Below are positions 25,591 to 35,246 of a stretch of DNA of 40,263 bases, in pieces (position 1 is the first letter of the stretch; each line of letters opens with the position of its first letter). The stretch lies in the NCBI RefSeq assembly GCF_000373365.1, contig NZ_KB891115.1:15243-55505 (forward strand). Reading direction: 5' to 3'. The stretch is from Parafrankia discariae (GTDB taxonomy: Bacteria; Actinomycetota; Actinomycetes; Frankiales; Frankiaceae). The translations under genes were made by a program, and so were the position numbers. The notes beneath the pieces were generated by a model, which saw only the letters and a program-made list of their open reading frames with translations, was not told the origin of the DNA and ran no database searches.

Positions 25591-26361
25591 TCAGTGGCGC
25601 GAGTTCCGTTCTTCCCAGGCAGGCCCCTCGGCGAGGAGGGACGCCCGCTGCCAGATGAACAGATACTGATCCCCCCCCCCGGAGAAATTGCCGTTCCGGC
25701 GGGAACGCTGTGCGTCGTGGCGGCGGTAGCGCAGGGTGGGAACGTCCAGCAGCACTCCGGTGGCGAGCGCGGAGCCGGCGATGAGCGTCGCGGTGTCCTC
25801 GACGCCGCGCAGCGCCGCCCAGCCCCCGACGGTCAGGAGCAGACTGCGGCGCCACATCACCCCGGCCGGGTGCACGGGCGGCAGGGTGCGGTCGGGCAGG
25901 GCCGCCGCCCATGCCACCGCCAGCGCGCCGCGGGCGAGCGGCCCGGGCCGCACCGCCAACGGGGCGGTGTGCAGGGTGCCGTCCAGGTGCAGGTCGCGGG
26001 CGTGGCCGACGGCGTAGCCGGCCACCGGATCCGCGGCGAGCGCGCCGCTGAGGGCGGCGAGCGCGCCGGGCTCGAGCTCGTCGTCGGCGTCGAGGTTCTG
26101 GACCAGCGGCGCGGTGCACGCGCCGAGAGCGATGTTGCGGGCGACCCCGGGGCCTTCCCGCGTACCGTGCGCGGAGATCCGGACCCGGCCGTCAGCCGCC
26201 GCCCCGCAACCGGTCAGCGCGTCGAGAACCGCGCCGGGCGGCCCGTCGACCTGGACCCGCCACGTCCAGTGCGGATGGCGCTGCCGGTGCAGCGAGTCCC
26301 ACGCCGCGGGCAGGTAGTCCGCGTACTCGGCGTGCGCCGCGGTGACCACATCGACCCGCAT
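25591..26361 (-). CDS. Family 2 glycosyltransferase (GT-A fold)
   Basis: A 256-aa enzyme beginning VDVVTAAHAEYADYLPAAWDSL, with the sugar-nucleotide metal motif NLDADDE and a preceding GPGVARNIALGA helix, as in GT2 transferases. The acceptor is unknown; the protein is short and has no membrane helix. Near the C-terminus the coding sequence runs through ten consecutive C (25671-25680, coding GGG repeats), a site prone to slippage, so the last 25 residues could differ in frame between cells or assemblies. It diverges from the membrane protein at 26434. Confidence 0.82.
   Translation of the reverse strand: MRVDVVTAAHAEYADYLPAAWDSLHRQRHPHWTWRVQVDGPPGAVLDALTGCGAAADGRVRISAHGTREGPGVARNIALGACTAPLVQNLDADDELEPGALAALSGALAADPVAGYAVGHARDLHLDGTLHTAPLAVRPGPLARGALAVAWAAALPDRTLPPVHPAGVMWRRSLLLTVGGWAALRGVEDTATLIAGSALATGVLLDVPTLRYRRHDAQRSRRNGNFSGGGDQYLFIWQRASLLAEGPAWEERNSRH
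25671..25680. repeat. Homopolymeric C10 tract inside the glycosyltransferase gene
   Basis: Ten consecutive C on the + strand (G on the coding strand), about 80 bp from the 3' end of the gene. Mononucleotide tracts of this length change length readily in replication and in sequencing. Confidence 0.9.
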
Positions 26362-26379
26362 GTTCGCAGTATGTACCGG

Positions 26380-26405
26380 TCCGACCCGCTTCCGTGTGGT
26401 ACATA
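26380..26405. promoter_or_regulatory. Perfect inverted repeat in a divergent promoter
   Basis: TATGTACC and GGTACATA, 8-bp perfect arms with a 10-base spacer, in the 72-bp gap between the divergent glycosyltransferase and membrane-protein genes. Arm centres are 18 bp apart, suited to a dimeric regulator; the arms are AT-rich for this genome. Confidence 0.5.
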
Positions 26406-26433
26406 TCCCGGGAAGATCCGACGGAGGGGGCTC

Positions 26434-27660
26434 ATGGACGTCGCATCGATCAACGCGCGGCTCGGCCAGGCGGCCTCAGTCGACTCCCGCGAGCTGGACC
26501 GGGTCTGCGAGGTCGTCGCCGCCGAACTGATCGACGCGGACCTCGAGCCGCCCTTCCGGATCCCGTCAGCGGACTTCGGCACCGACCCCTGGCTGATCTG
26601 CGCCGACCGGTACTGGCGCCGCAGGTTCCTGCGCGAGCCGACCGTCGAGGTCGCGGCCCGCTGCGCCCGCTGGCTGTACGACCACACCGACGACGCGGCG
26701 ATCCGGCCGGACATCATCGAGAAGTGGTCGCTGGGCTACGCCTTCATCACCAAGGACACGGTCGAGTCCCGCCACGACCTCACCCTGGCCACCGGCCGGA
26801 TCGTCGAGGCGTTCCAGGGCTCCGCGGACATCTGCTACTTCGCCACGGTTTACCACGCCGGCAAGCTGCGCGCGAACTTCATGTTCGACGAACTGCACCA
26901 GTTCCTCGGATCGTCCCTGCTCGCCGTCGCCGCCGGCCACCACCAGGACGACCCGCTGTTCACGGCGCTGCGCGCCTTCGCCGCTCTCGGCAGCCGCACC
27001 ATCACCACCGCGCACGCCCTCGACCTGCTCGACACGGCCTGGGACGCCGTCCCCCGGTCCCGCACCGTCGTCGACGTCTGCCTCAACGCCCTGGCCGCCG
27101 CCCCACCGTTCCCCGAACGGGGAGAGCAACTGCGCCGTCGTGCCACCGCGGCCGTCACGGAGTTCCCCGACGACCATCTCTTCTTGTTCCGCCTCGCGTG
27201 CGGCCAGCGCCTGTGCGGCGACCACGCCGACGCTCTGGCCAGCGTCGACAGTGCGCTGCGCCTGCTGCCCGCGATCGGGACCCGGATCAGCCACGCCCTG
27301 CTCCAGGAGCAGTACCTGCGCGAACGCGACATCATCGAAAAGGGTCTGGAGTTCACCGCGTGGACCGCCGGCCAGCAGGCCCGCTGGCGCGACCAGGACA
27401 CCGCCAACCGGGACCTCCGCCGGACGCTGCAGGCCTCCGCCATCCGCGCCGTGGAGCTCGTCACCGTCTTCACCGCGGCCATCGCGTTCGCCGTCGGCTC
27501 ACTCCAGATCACCCTCGTGGGCACCCTTCCGCTGCGCGACCGCGCGCTCCTGCTCGTCCTGTTCGGCGCGGGACTGCTGCTCTTCGCTCTCCTCATCATC
27601 GCCGGCACCTGGATCGTCTCCGGGCGGCACGAGCCAGACCCTCGGCCCGGCCCCCGGTAG
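26434..27660 (+). CDS. C-terminally membrane-anchored protein of unknown function
   Basis: A 408-aa protein I cannot assign. The first 330 residues are largely helical and cytoplasmic; HLFLFRLACGQRLCGDHADA followed by LASVDSALRLLP looks like one or two tetratricopeptide-type repeats. Two transmembrane helices close the protein (about 345-367 and 375-400), separated by a short loop, so both ends face the cytoplasm. A helical segment with many Arg/Asp (QARWRDQDTANRDLRRTLQA) precedes them and could form a coiled coil. GGAGGGGG lies eight bases before the ATG. It is monocistronic and shares a short palindromic promoter region with the glycosyltransferase. Confidence 0.78.
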   Translation: MDVASINARLGQAASVDSRELDRVCEVVAAELIDADLEPPFRIPSADFGTDPWLICADRYWRRRFLREPTVEVAARCARWLYDHTDDAAIRPDIIEKWSLGYAFITKDTVESRHDLTLATGRIVEAFQGSADICYFATVYHAGKLRANFMFDELHQFLGSSLLAVAAGHHQDDPLFTALRAFAALGSRTITTAHALDLLDTAWDAVPRSRTVVDVCLNALAAAPPFPERGEQLRRRATAAVTEFPDDHLFLFRLACGQRLCGDHADALASVDSALRLLPAIGTRISHALLQEQYLRERDIIEKGLEFTAWTAGQQARWRDQDTANRDLRRTLQASAIRAVELVTVFTAAIAFAVGSLQITLVGTLPLRDRALLLVLFGAGLLLFALLIIAGTWIVSGRHEPDPRPGPR

Positions 27661-28103
27661 TCCCCTGGAGTTCGGCGCCCGCCGCACGGTACGAACTCCC
27701 GCGGATTCATCGAGGACGCAAACCTGCCCGCCGTGCGCCTCACCGCGCGGTCACGGTTCGCGCACCAGGTCCGCGGGCTCCGTTCGACCTGACCGATACC
27801 CCGGTAAGATCAGTAACGTGATGCGTCGCCATGAGCGCGGAAGCTCGCCGGGAGATGGGGCGAACTGACGACCATGTCGGGCGAGCGACGGTGCAGCATG
27901 GGCGAGACAAGGCACTACCGACGAAAAAGAATGTGGACCTTCGGACGAGGGCGGGAGCTACCGCCCCCACTGCATGGTGCCACTGGACGGGATACCGACG
28001 GAGCGCGGCAGGATACGCGATGTCCTCCGGACGCACCTCGGCCTCGACCAGCCCGTATAACCAGATCATCATGCACCGCACCCTCGACCGCGGAGGAAGC
28101 TGG
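27661..28103. other. Intergenic stretch with short open frames, no firm gene
   Basis: 443 bp between two + strand genes. A frame open from 27869 to a TAA at 28058-28060 reads like protein (SYRPHCMVPLDGIPTERGRI, then RDVLRTHLGLDQPV) but offers only an ATG at 27974 with no ribosome site, giving 28 residues. It may be the 3' remnant of a lost gene. Nothing else supported. Confidence 0.4.
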
Positions 28104-28550
28104 ATGACATCCGCATCGGAGCCGTGGATCACCCTTGACTACACAAACCATCGCGGCGAACGGAAGGAGCGACTGGTCCGGCCCGAGCGGGTCTGGCACG
28201 GTCGGACGGACTGGCATCCAGAGTACGACCAATGGCTGTTGGAGGCATTCGACAAGGATCGACAGGACATCAGAAACTTTACGCTCAGGAATATTCACAA
28301 CTGGCGACCATCGACCGATCCGATACGACCATCCGGTGTCGGCACCGGAGTCTACCGTCACTTCAAGGGCGGACTCTACCTGGTGACAGCGGTCGCACGA
28401 CACAGCGAGACGGAGGATTTCCTCGTTGTTTATCGAGCACTCTACGGCAAGTTCGACCTGTGGGTTCGACCGCTGAAACATTTCCAGGAAGTCGTTGCCG
28501 ATCCCGCGGGAAACCCAGTCCCAAGATTTGACTTCACAGGCCCGATATAG
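28104..28550 (+). CDS. DUF1653 domain-containing protein
   Basis: A 148-aa protein with two parts. Residues about 8-70 (ITLDYTNHRGERKERLVRPE, then WHPEYDQWLLEAFD) form a small domain of a type seen beside WYL-like or repair proteins. Residues 90-140 are a DUF1653 domain: YRHFKGGLYLVTAVARHSET then VVYRALYGKFDLWVRPLKHF. DUF1653 proteins are small and uncharacterised. GGAGG lies seven bases before the ATG. Codons ending in A or T are more common here than in neighbours, and the gene stands alone, which suggests recent acquisition. Confidence 0.8.
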   Translation: MTSASEPWITLDYTNHRGERKERLVRPERVWHGRTDWHPEYDQWLLEAFDKDRQDIRNFTLRNIHNWRPSTDPIRPSGVGTGVYRHFKGGLYLVTAVARHSETEDFLVVYRALYGKFDLWVRPLKHFQEVVADPAGNPVPRFDFTGPI

Positions 28551-28655
28551 GGTCCCACGGGCGATTTCCCCTGGAGATTCGAGCGTGCCGCCCCCGGCGC
28601 GGGTTGACGCCGGCACCGGCACCGGCCGTCCCCAGCAGGTCGGGCCTCGGGGTTA

Positions 28656-28683
28656 CGCAAGCCCTCGCCGGCGATGGCTTGCG
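28656..28683. terminator. 28-bp near-perfect palindrome between convergent genes
   Basis: CGCAAGCC-C-TCGCC directly followed by GGCGA-T-GGCTTGCG, one mismatch. It lies in the 239-bp gap between the DUF1653 gene and the convergent DUF1361 gene; a shared terminator is the simplest reading. Nothing else supported in that gap. Confidence 0.45.
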
Positions 28684-28789
28684 ACGCTGGGCGCAGGACA
28701 CTACTGTGCCCCCGAGCTCCACTGTTCACCGACCGCTCTCGGGCGTTCTCTCGACGAGCCGCTCGACGGGCCCCTGACGCGGCGACAGG

Positions 28790-29449
28790 TCAGAGGACGC
28801 GCAGCCGTCGGGCTCCGCGCAGGGCGGCGTCCCAGGCGGCCCCGACAACCGCGCCGGTCACGAAATGGCCGATCCAGACCACCAGGAAGGTGGCCAGGAT
28901 CAGCATCGGCGCCCAGTTCCAGGACAGCTGGAGGACGGTCCGCTCGAACGCGCTGTGCGGGTTGACGACCGGTTCCCAGCTGTTCAGCCGGGCCCACCGT
29001 CCCAGGAAGATCCCGACGGCGCACAACGCGTGTGCCGCCACGGTGACCCGGCCGCGCCACTGGGCTCGGCCGATGTGCCCGAGATACCGGCGCAGCCCGG
29101 CCAGCGCCAGGTAGTAGGCGAGGAACCCCGACCCGATGAACATCGCGTAGACCGGCAGCACCACGGTCACCACGGCACCGTCGCCGCCGGCCAGCAGCAC
29201 GTCGTCCCGTAGATGGACGAGGTCGGTCACGACGTACGGGGCGTTGGGCAAAAACAGCGCGAACAGCACGAACCCGGCCCACCACAGGGGCGGGCGGAGC
29301 GGACGCCGGTCGGCGCCGCCCCGGAACAACCCGCAGGCCAGAACGACCGGTACCCAGGCCAGCAGGGTGTTCCACATCATCCACCGCGCGTTGCCGCGGA
29401 CGACGACAGTCAGACTCGGCGCCACCACTTCCAGCACACCCATGGCCAC
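28790..29449 (-). CDS. DUF1361 domain-containing membrane protein
   Basis: A 219-aa integral membrane protein with about six hydrophobic helices. The DUF1361 signature is present: an early MWNTLLAWVPVVLA segment, LFALFLPNAPYVVTDLVHL, and LNSWEPVVNP in a later loop. Function is unknown for the family. Starts at GTG 29449 or ATG 29443 are both possible, neither with a good ribosome site. It lies downstream of the ArsR gene on the same strand but is separated by a strong hairpin, so it is probably transcribed separately. Confidence 0.83.
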   Translation of the reverse strand: MAMGVLEVVAPSLTVVVRGNARWMMWNTLLAWVPVVLACGLFRGGADRRPLRPPLWWAGFVLFALFLPNAPYVVTDLVHLRDDVLLAGGDGAVVTVVLPVYAMFIGSGFLAYYLALAGLRRYLGHIGRAQWRGRVTVAAHALCAVGIFLGRWARLNSWEPVVNPHSAFERTVLQLSWNWAPMLILATFLVVWIGHFVTGAVVGAAWDAALRGARRLRVL

Positions 29450-29467
29450 ATTGTCGCTACCAGGCTC

Positions 29468-29499
29468 GCCCGCGCGGCCGTTTTCACGGCCGCGCGGGC
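29468..29499 (-). terminator. Strong terminator hairpin of the SRPBCC-arsR operon
   Basis: Perfect 13-bp arms GCCCGCGCGGCCG/CGGCCGCGCGGGC with the loop ttttca, 25 bp beyond the ArsR stop. Without a long U-tract, as is common in this GC range. Confidence 0.75.
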
Positions 29500-29524
29500 A
29501 ACCGGTGCTCGTGCGTCGACGGAC

Positions 29525-29908
29525 CTACCCGACGCCGTCCTCCTGATCCTCGGCGACGCCGGCGCGCTGGACGCGCTGGATCGACTCGGCGATGCCCTTG
29601 ATCCGCCGCAGTCGCGCGTCCCACGCCGACCCGACGGACGACAGCTGGGCCACCGCGCGGGCGAGCTGGGCGTCATCCACCCGGTACTGCTTCTCCCGGC
29701 CCGCCGGAGTCGCACGGACGAGGCCGACCCGGTCAAGGACGACGAGGTGCTTGGCCACCGCCTGCCGGGTGACCGGCAGCCGCTGGCTCAGCGTGGTCGC
29801 GGTGCCGTGGCCCTCGCTGAGCAGCAGGTCGAGCATCCGGCGTCGGGTGGGGTCCCCGATCGCGGACCAGAGGTCGTCGTCGACGCCCTCGGTCACGATG
29901 GTTCTCAT
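29525..29908 (-). CDS. ArsR family winged-helix regulator
   Basis: A 127-aa repressor: LWSAIGDPTRRRMLDLLLSE, then TATTLSQRLPVTRQAVAKHL, then a wing with REKQYRVDD. It lacks the cysteine metal box of metal sensors, so it belongs to the group paired with SRPBCC/AHSA1 proteins. Its ATG overlaps the stop of the SRPBCC gene (ATGA), so they are coupled, and a twin palindrome upstream of that gene is a likely autoregulatory site. The last 30 residues are variable. Confidence 0.9.
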   Translation of the reverse strand: MRTIVTEGVDDDLWSAIGDPTRRRMLDLLLSEGHGTATTLSQRLPVTRQAVAKHLVVLDRVGLVRATPAGREKQYRVDDAQLARAVAQLSSVGSAWDARLRRIKGIAESIQRVQRAGVAEDQEDGVG

Positions 29909-30366
29909 GGCCGCAGCTGAAGCGTCGCCACGTACGGCGCGAGCCGCGGCAAGTAGAAGTCCCAGCCGGAGACGTGGTCCTGGTACTGCTGCTCGAGAGT
30001 GGCGATCTCCCAGCCCATCTCACGGAAGCCGGTCTCGGTCATCCGCAGCAGCGTCCCTGCTCCCGACGGGGTCAGCTCGAAGGTGACCAGGAGCGAGTTG
30101 CCCTCCGCCGCGGCCTCGCCGGCCGGATGCGTCCAGCGGAAGGAGAACGTCCGCGGCGGTCGGGCGTCGACGACGGTGAACGCCACCGCCTTCCCGCCGG
30201 CGTCGCAGTCACCGAAGACGATCTCTCCCGTCGAGCCGGGCGTCGGCTCGTAGCGGGCGTCGTCCGGCCACCACCGCCTGAGGTGGTCGGGGCTGCTCAC
30301 CACCTCGAAGACGATCTCGGGCGCCGCCTCGACGTAGACCTCGCGCTCGACTGTGCCGAGTTCCAT
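29905..30366 (-). CDS. SRPBCC (AHSA1-like/START fold) domain protein
   Basis: A 153-aa protein of the AHSA1-like SRPBCC group: EREVYVEAAPEIVFEVVSSP at the start, RWWPDDARYEPTPGSTGEIV in the cavity lip, and a C-terminal helix GWEIATLEQQYQDHVSGWDF. These proteins bind hydrophobic ligands or assist chaperones; ligand unknown. GGGAGGA five bases before the ATG. First gene of a two-gene operon with ArsR, an arrangement repeated in many actinobacteria. Confidence 0.88.
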   Translation of the reverse strand: MELGTVEREVYVEAAPEIVFEVVSSPDHLRRWWPDDARYEPTPGSTGEIVFGDCDAGGKAVAFTVVDARPPRTFSFRWTHPAGEAAAEGNSLLVTFELTPSGAGTLLRMTETGFREMGWEIATLEQQYQDHVSGWDFYLPRLAPYVATLQLRP

Positions 30367-30377
30367 GACATCCTCCC

Positions 30378-30437
30378 GCAACGTTTGGTTGCTCGTGAGG
30401 CTATCCGGCGAGCCGAGACAAAGCAACCATCGGTTGC
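30378..30437. promoter_or_regulatory. Twin 15-bp palindromes, probable ArsR operators
   Basis: GCAACgtttgGTTGC at 30378-30392 and GCAACcatcgGTTGC at 30423-30437 share the same half-sites and spacing and are 45 bp apart. They lie directly upstream of the SRPBCC-arsR operon. The second extends to 7-bp arms. Confidence 0.65.
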
Positions 30438-30465
30438 TCCTCGCGCCTGTCGAGGCCGCAGGTGA

Positions 30466-30514
30466 CCGTGCGGGTGCCCCGGCCGGGCCTGATCCGGCCG
30501 GGGCACCCGCACGG
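30466..30514 (-). terminator. katG terminator, 21-bp perfect stem
   Basis: Two perfectly complementary 21-base arms (30466-30486 and 30494-30514) around the loop gcctgat, six bases past the katG stop. One of the longest perfect stems in the window. Confidence 0.85.
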
Positions 30515-30520
30515 TGGGAT

Positions 30521-33265
<2,745 letters not shown>

Positions 33266-33271
33266 TCACCC

Positions 33272-33296
33272 CTTTTCTTGAATCAGTCAAGAAAAG
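33272..33296. promoter_or_regulatory. FurA operator, 25-bp palindrome
   Basis: CTTTTCTTGA-atcag-TCAAGAAAAG, perfect 10-bp arms with a 5-base spacer, in the AT-rich leader of furA-katG. Autorepression by FurA is the established pattern for this arrangement; the site itself is read from sequence. Confidence 0.8.
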
Positions 33297-33651
33297 CAGA
33301 AAGTAGCTATTAGATCACCCAGAGCTTCCGGCCTGCCCCGGAGAAGCGGACGGGCCACGCGGATCCAGGTCACCCGACTCATCGAATGCCACGATGCGCC
33401 ACAGTTCGTATCGAATGCGTAGTATTCGGCTGGCTGACGCCACCGTCCCCCGCCCGGAGCATCCGATCAGCGGTGTCCGGTGCGATGCCCGACGGATGCT
33501 GGAAGGGAAGAACAACTTCGCGTTGGCGGAGACCACCCGGCGCAACACCGCGGTATACCGGCGGCGCGGCATCTCGCTCCAGGCCCGGGACCGCGCGCAG
33601 GTCGCGGCGCTGGTCCCGGCCGCGATGGTTTCCGCTGGCTGCCCCGGAGGT
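33297..33651. other. Intergenic region, no gene recognised
   Basis: 355 bp between the furA operator and the yaaA stop. Open frames on both strands (for instance + strand 33418 onward, RMLEGKNNFALAETTRRNTA) read fairly like protein but have no ribosome site or recognisable domain and run into yaaA antisense. Possibly decayed coding sequence. Confidence 0.35.
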
Positions 33652-34500
33652 TCAGGCGGTCGGGTTCCAGCGGGTGATGACGTCGAGGGTGGGCGCGGTC
33701 GCGGTGCCGCGTGGCTCGGCGACGAGGCCGGCGGACTCTGCCACCTCGGCCACGTCGTCGATGGTCTTCACCAGGCGGCCGGTGGCTTCGGCGAGCAGGA
33801 GTGCGCGGGTCAGCAGGCCCTTGGTCTGCTTCGCCTGGTAGCTGAGTGGACGGCGGACCCAGCGCCCGTCGACGAGTTTCTCGGTCAGGGCACGCACGGG
33901 CAGGGCGCTGGCGCGGATCGGTCCGGAAAGGGATGGCACGGTCGCGTAGTCCGACGAGCGGAGGTCCACGACGAGGTGCTCGCCGACGGCGTCCGGGGCG
34001 CAGGCGAGCAGGTCGGGCAGGGCTGGCGTGAGCCGGGCGCGCCAGAAGGCCGCGAGCACGGTCGGTGCGGTACGGCCACCGAGGCCGGGAATCGCCGCCG
34101 CCATGCCGACCCGGTGGTCGGGCACCGGCTCGGCCGCGCCGAGGAGGCCGAACGCCCCGTTGGAGACGAACAGGGTGTGGCTGGCCGCAGCTCGCGCGGC
34201 GGGTGGCAGCGCCGCCGGAGCCAGCGCCTCGTAGAGCACGCCCACGAATCGGTCGAGCGCTGGCATCGTCGGTGCGTCCAGCATCGCGGTGTTGGCGGCC
34301 AGGTCGGCCCGCGCGCGTGAGGCCGGCAGCCGCAGCGCGATGACCGCCGCGTTCGGGTCGGCCCGGCAGAACGCCGCGACCGCCCGCGCGACCTCGGCGC
34401 GGGCTCCCGCGAGCGGGCCGTCGCCAAACCCGGCCGTCCGCAGCGACGGCCCGTCGCCGCTCTCGGCCTTCCCCTCGCTCGGCGGCAGCAGGATCCGCAC
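33652..34500 (-). CDS. yaaA: Peroxide stress protein YaaA (DUF328/UPF0246)
   Basis: A 282-aa protein of the YaaA family: MRILLPPSEGK at the start, FVSNGAFGLLGAAEPVPDHR in the centre, VVDLRSSDY and a C-terminal SYQAKQTKGLLTRALL. In E. coli YaaA limits DNA damage under peroxide by keeping free iron low. Location just upstream of furA-katG on the same strand fits an oxidative stress cluster. It is somewhat longer than E. coli YaaA (258 aa). GTG start with GAGG about eight bases upstream. Confidence 0.9.
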   Translation of the reverse strand: MRILLPPSEGKAESGDGPSLRTAGFGDGPLAGARAEVARAVAAFCRADPNAAVIALRLPASRARADLAANTAMLDAPTMPALDRFVGVLYEALAPAALPPAARAAASHTLFVSNGAFGLLGAAEPVPDHRVGMAAAIPGLGGRTAPTVLAAFWRARLTPALPDLLACAPDAVGEHLVVDLRSSDYATVPSLSGPIRASALPVRALTEKLVDGRWVRRPLSYQAKQTKGLLTRALLLAEATGRLVKTIDDVAEVAESAGLVAEPRGTATAPTLDVITRWNPTA

Positions 34501-34573
34501 CTGTCCGACCTCATTTCACGATCTCGGCATCCCGGCGTTCTGTGCTGCCAAGCTACGGTGACCTCGAGGTTGA

Positions 34574-35167
34574 TCAGTCCGGCGGCCGCCGCGTGATCGA
34601 CGTGATCGCCGCGGCTGTTTTGTCGGCCCACCTGTGGTCGAGCGGTCCGACGTCGAAGATCAGTCGGTACCACAGCGAACCGTAGACGAAGTCGACCAGC
34701 TGCGTCGTGTACTCGTCGGGGATCTCGCCGCGGGCGACGGCCCGGTCGAGGAGCGTCTCGAGCGCGGCCCGCCTGGTGATGAGGAAGCGGTCTCGGACGT
34801 CATGGGCGACCGCCTGATCGGTGGCTGCCGCCGCGGCGACCGCGCGCAGGAGAAGGGCGGTGGTGCCGTCGAGCGCGTCGATCGTGGACCTCAGGAAGGC
34901 GTGCACGTCGTCCGGCAGGCTGCCGCTGTCGGGGAGCGGGATGCCCAGCTGCCCGCGTTCGACCATCGCATCCAAAATCACCTCGGTCTTGGACGGCCAC
35001 CAGCGGTAGAGCGTCTCCTTGCTGACGCCGGCCCGCCTCGCGATGGCCTCCATGGAGAGACCAGCCGGTCCCACCTCTCCTGCCAGCGCCAGGGTTGCTT
35101 CGAGCACCGCGGCGCGCGCTCGCTCGCTGCGCGGTCGTCCGGGCCGGCGGGCGGGCTGTTCATTCAC
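34574..35167 (-). CDS. TetR family transcriptional regulator
   Basis: A 197-aa repressor: ARRPGRPRSERARAAVLEA, then MEAIARRAGVSKETLYRWWP, then the C-terminal domain of the type with TQLVDFVYGSLWYRLIFDVG. The GTG at 35167 begins VNEQPARRPGRPRS, a usual TetR start, but GGAG lies too close to it, so translation may be leaderless or start upstream (frame open to 35266). It diverges from an SDR gene, with two palindromes between; the regulator probably controls both. Confidence 0.87.
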   Translation of the reverse strand: MNEQPARRPGRPRSERARAAVLEATLALAGEVGPAGLSMEAIARRAGVSKETLYRWWPSKTEVILDAMVERGQLGIPLPDSGSLPDDVHAFLRSTIDALDGTTALLLRAVAAAAATDQAVAHDVRDRFLITRRAALETLLDRAVARGEIPDEYTTQLVDFVYGSLWYRLIFDVGPLDHRWADKTAAAITSITRRPPD

Positions 35168-35179
35168 CTCCGCATCGTA

Positions 35180-35230
35180 ACCGAACGGTCCGTTCGGTAT
35201 TGATGGTAGAGTTTGCGAACGGGTCGTTCG
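35180..35230. promoter_or_regulatory. Two TetR operators in the divergent promoter
   Basis: ACCGAACGG-T-CCGTTCGGT at 35180-35198 is a perfect 19-bp palindrome; CGAACG-ggt-CGTTCG at 35216-35230 repeats its core. Centres are 34 bp apart. The second overlaps the region just before the SDR ribosome site. Confidence 0.75.
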
Positions 35231-35246
35231 GAAATGGAGGTTCGCG

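Noticed and set aside
28656-28683. Mobile-element end or attachment site
   Set aside because: The palindrome has no second copy in the window and no integrase or transposase nearby; a terminator between convergent genes is more likely.
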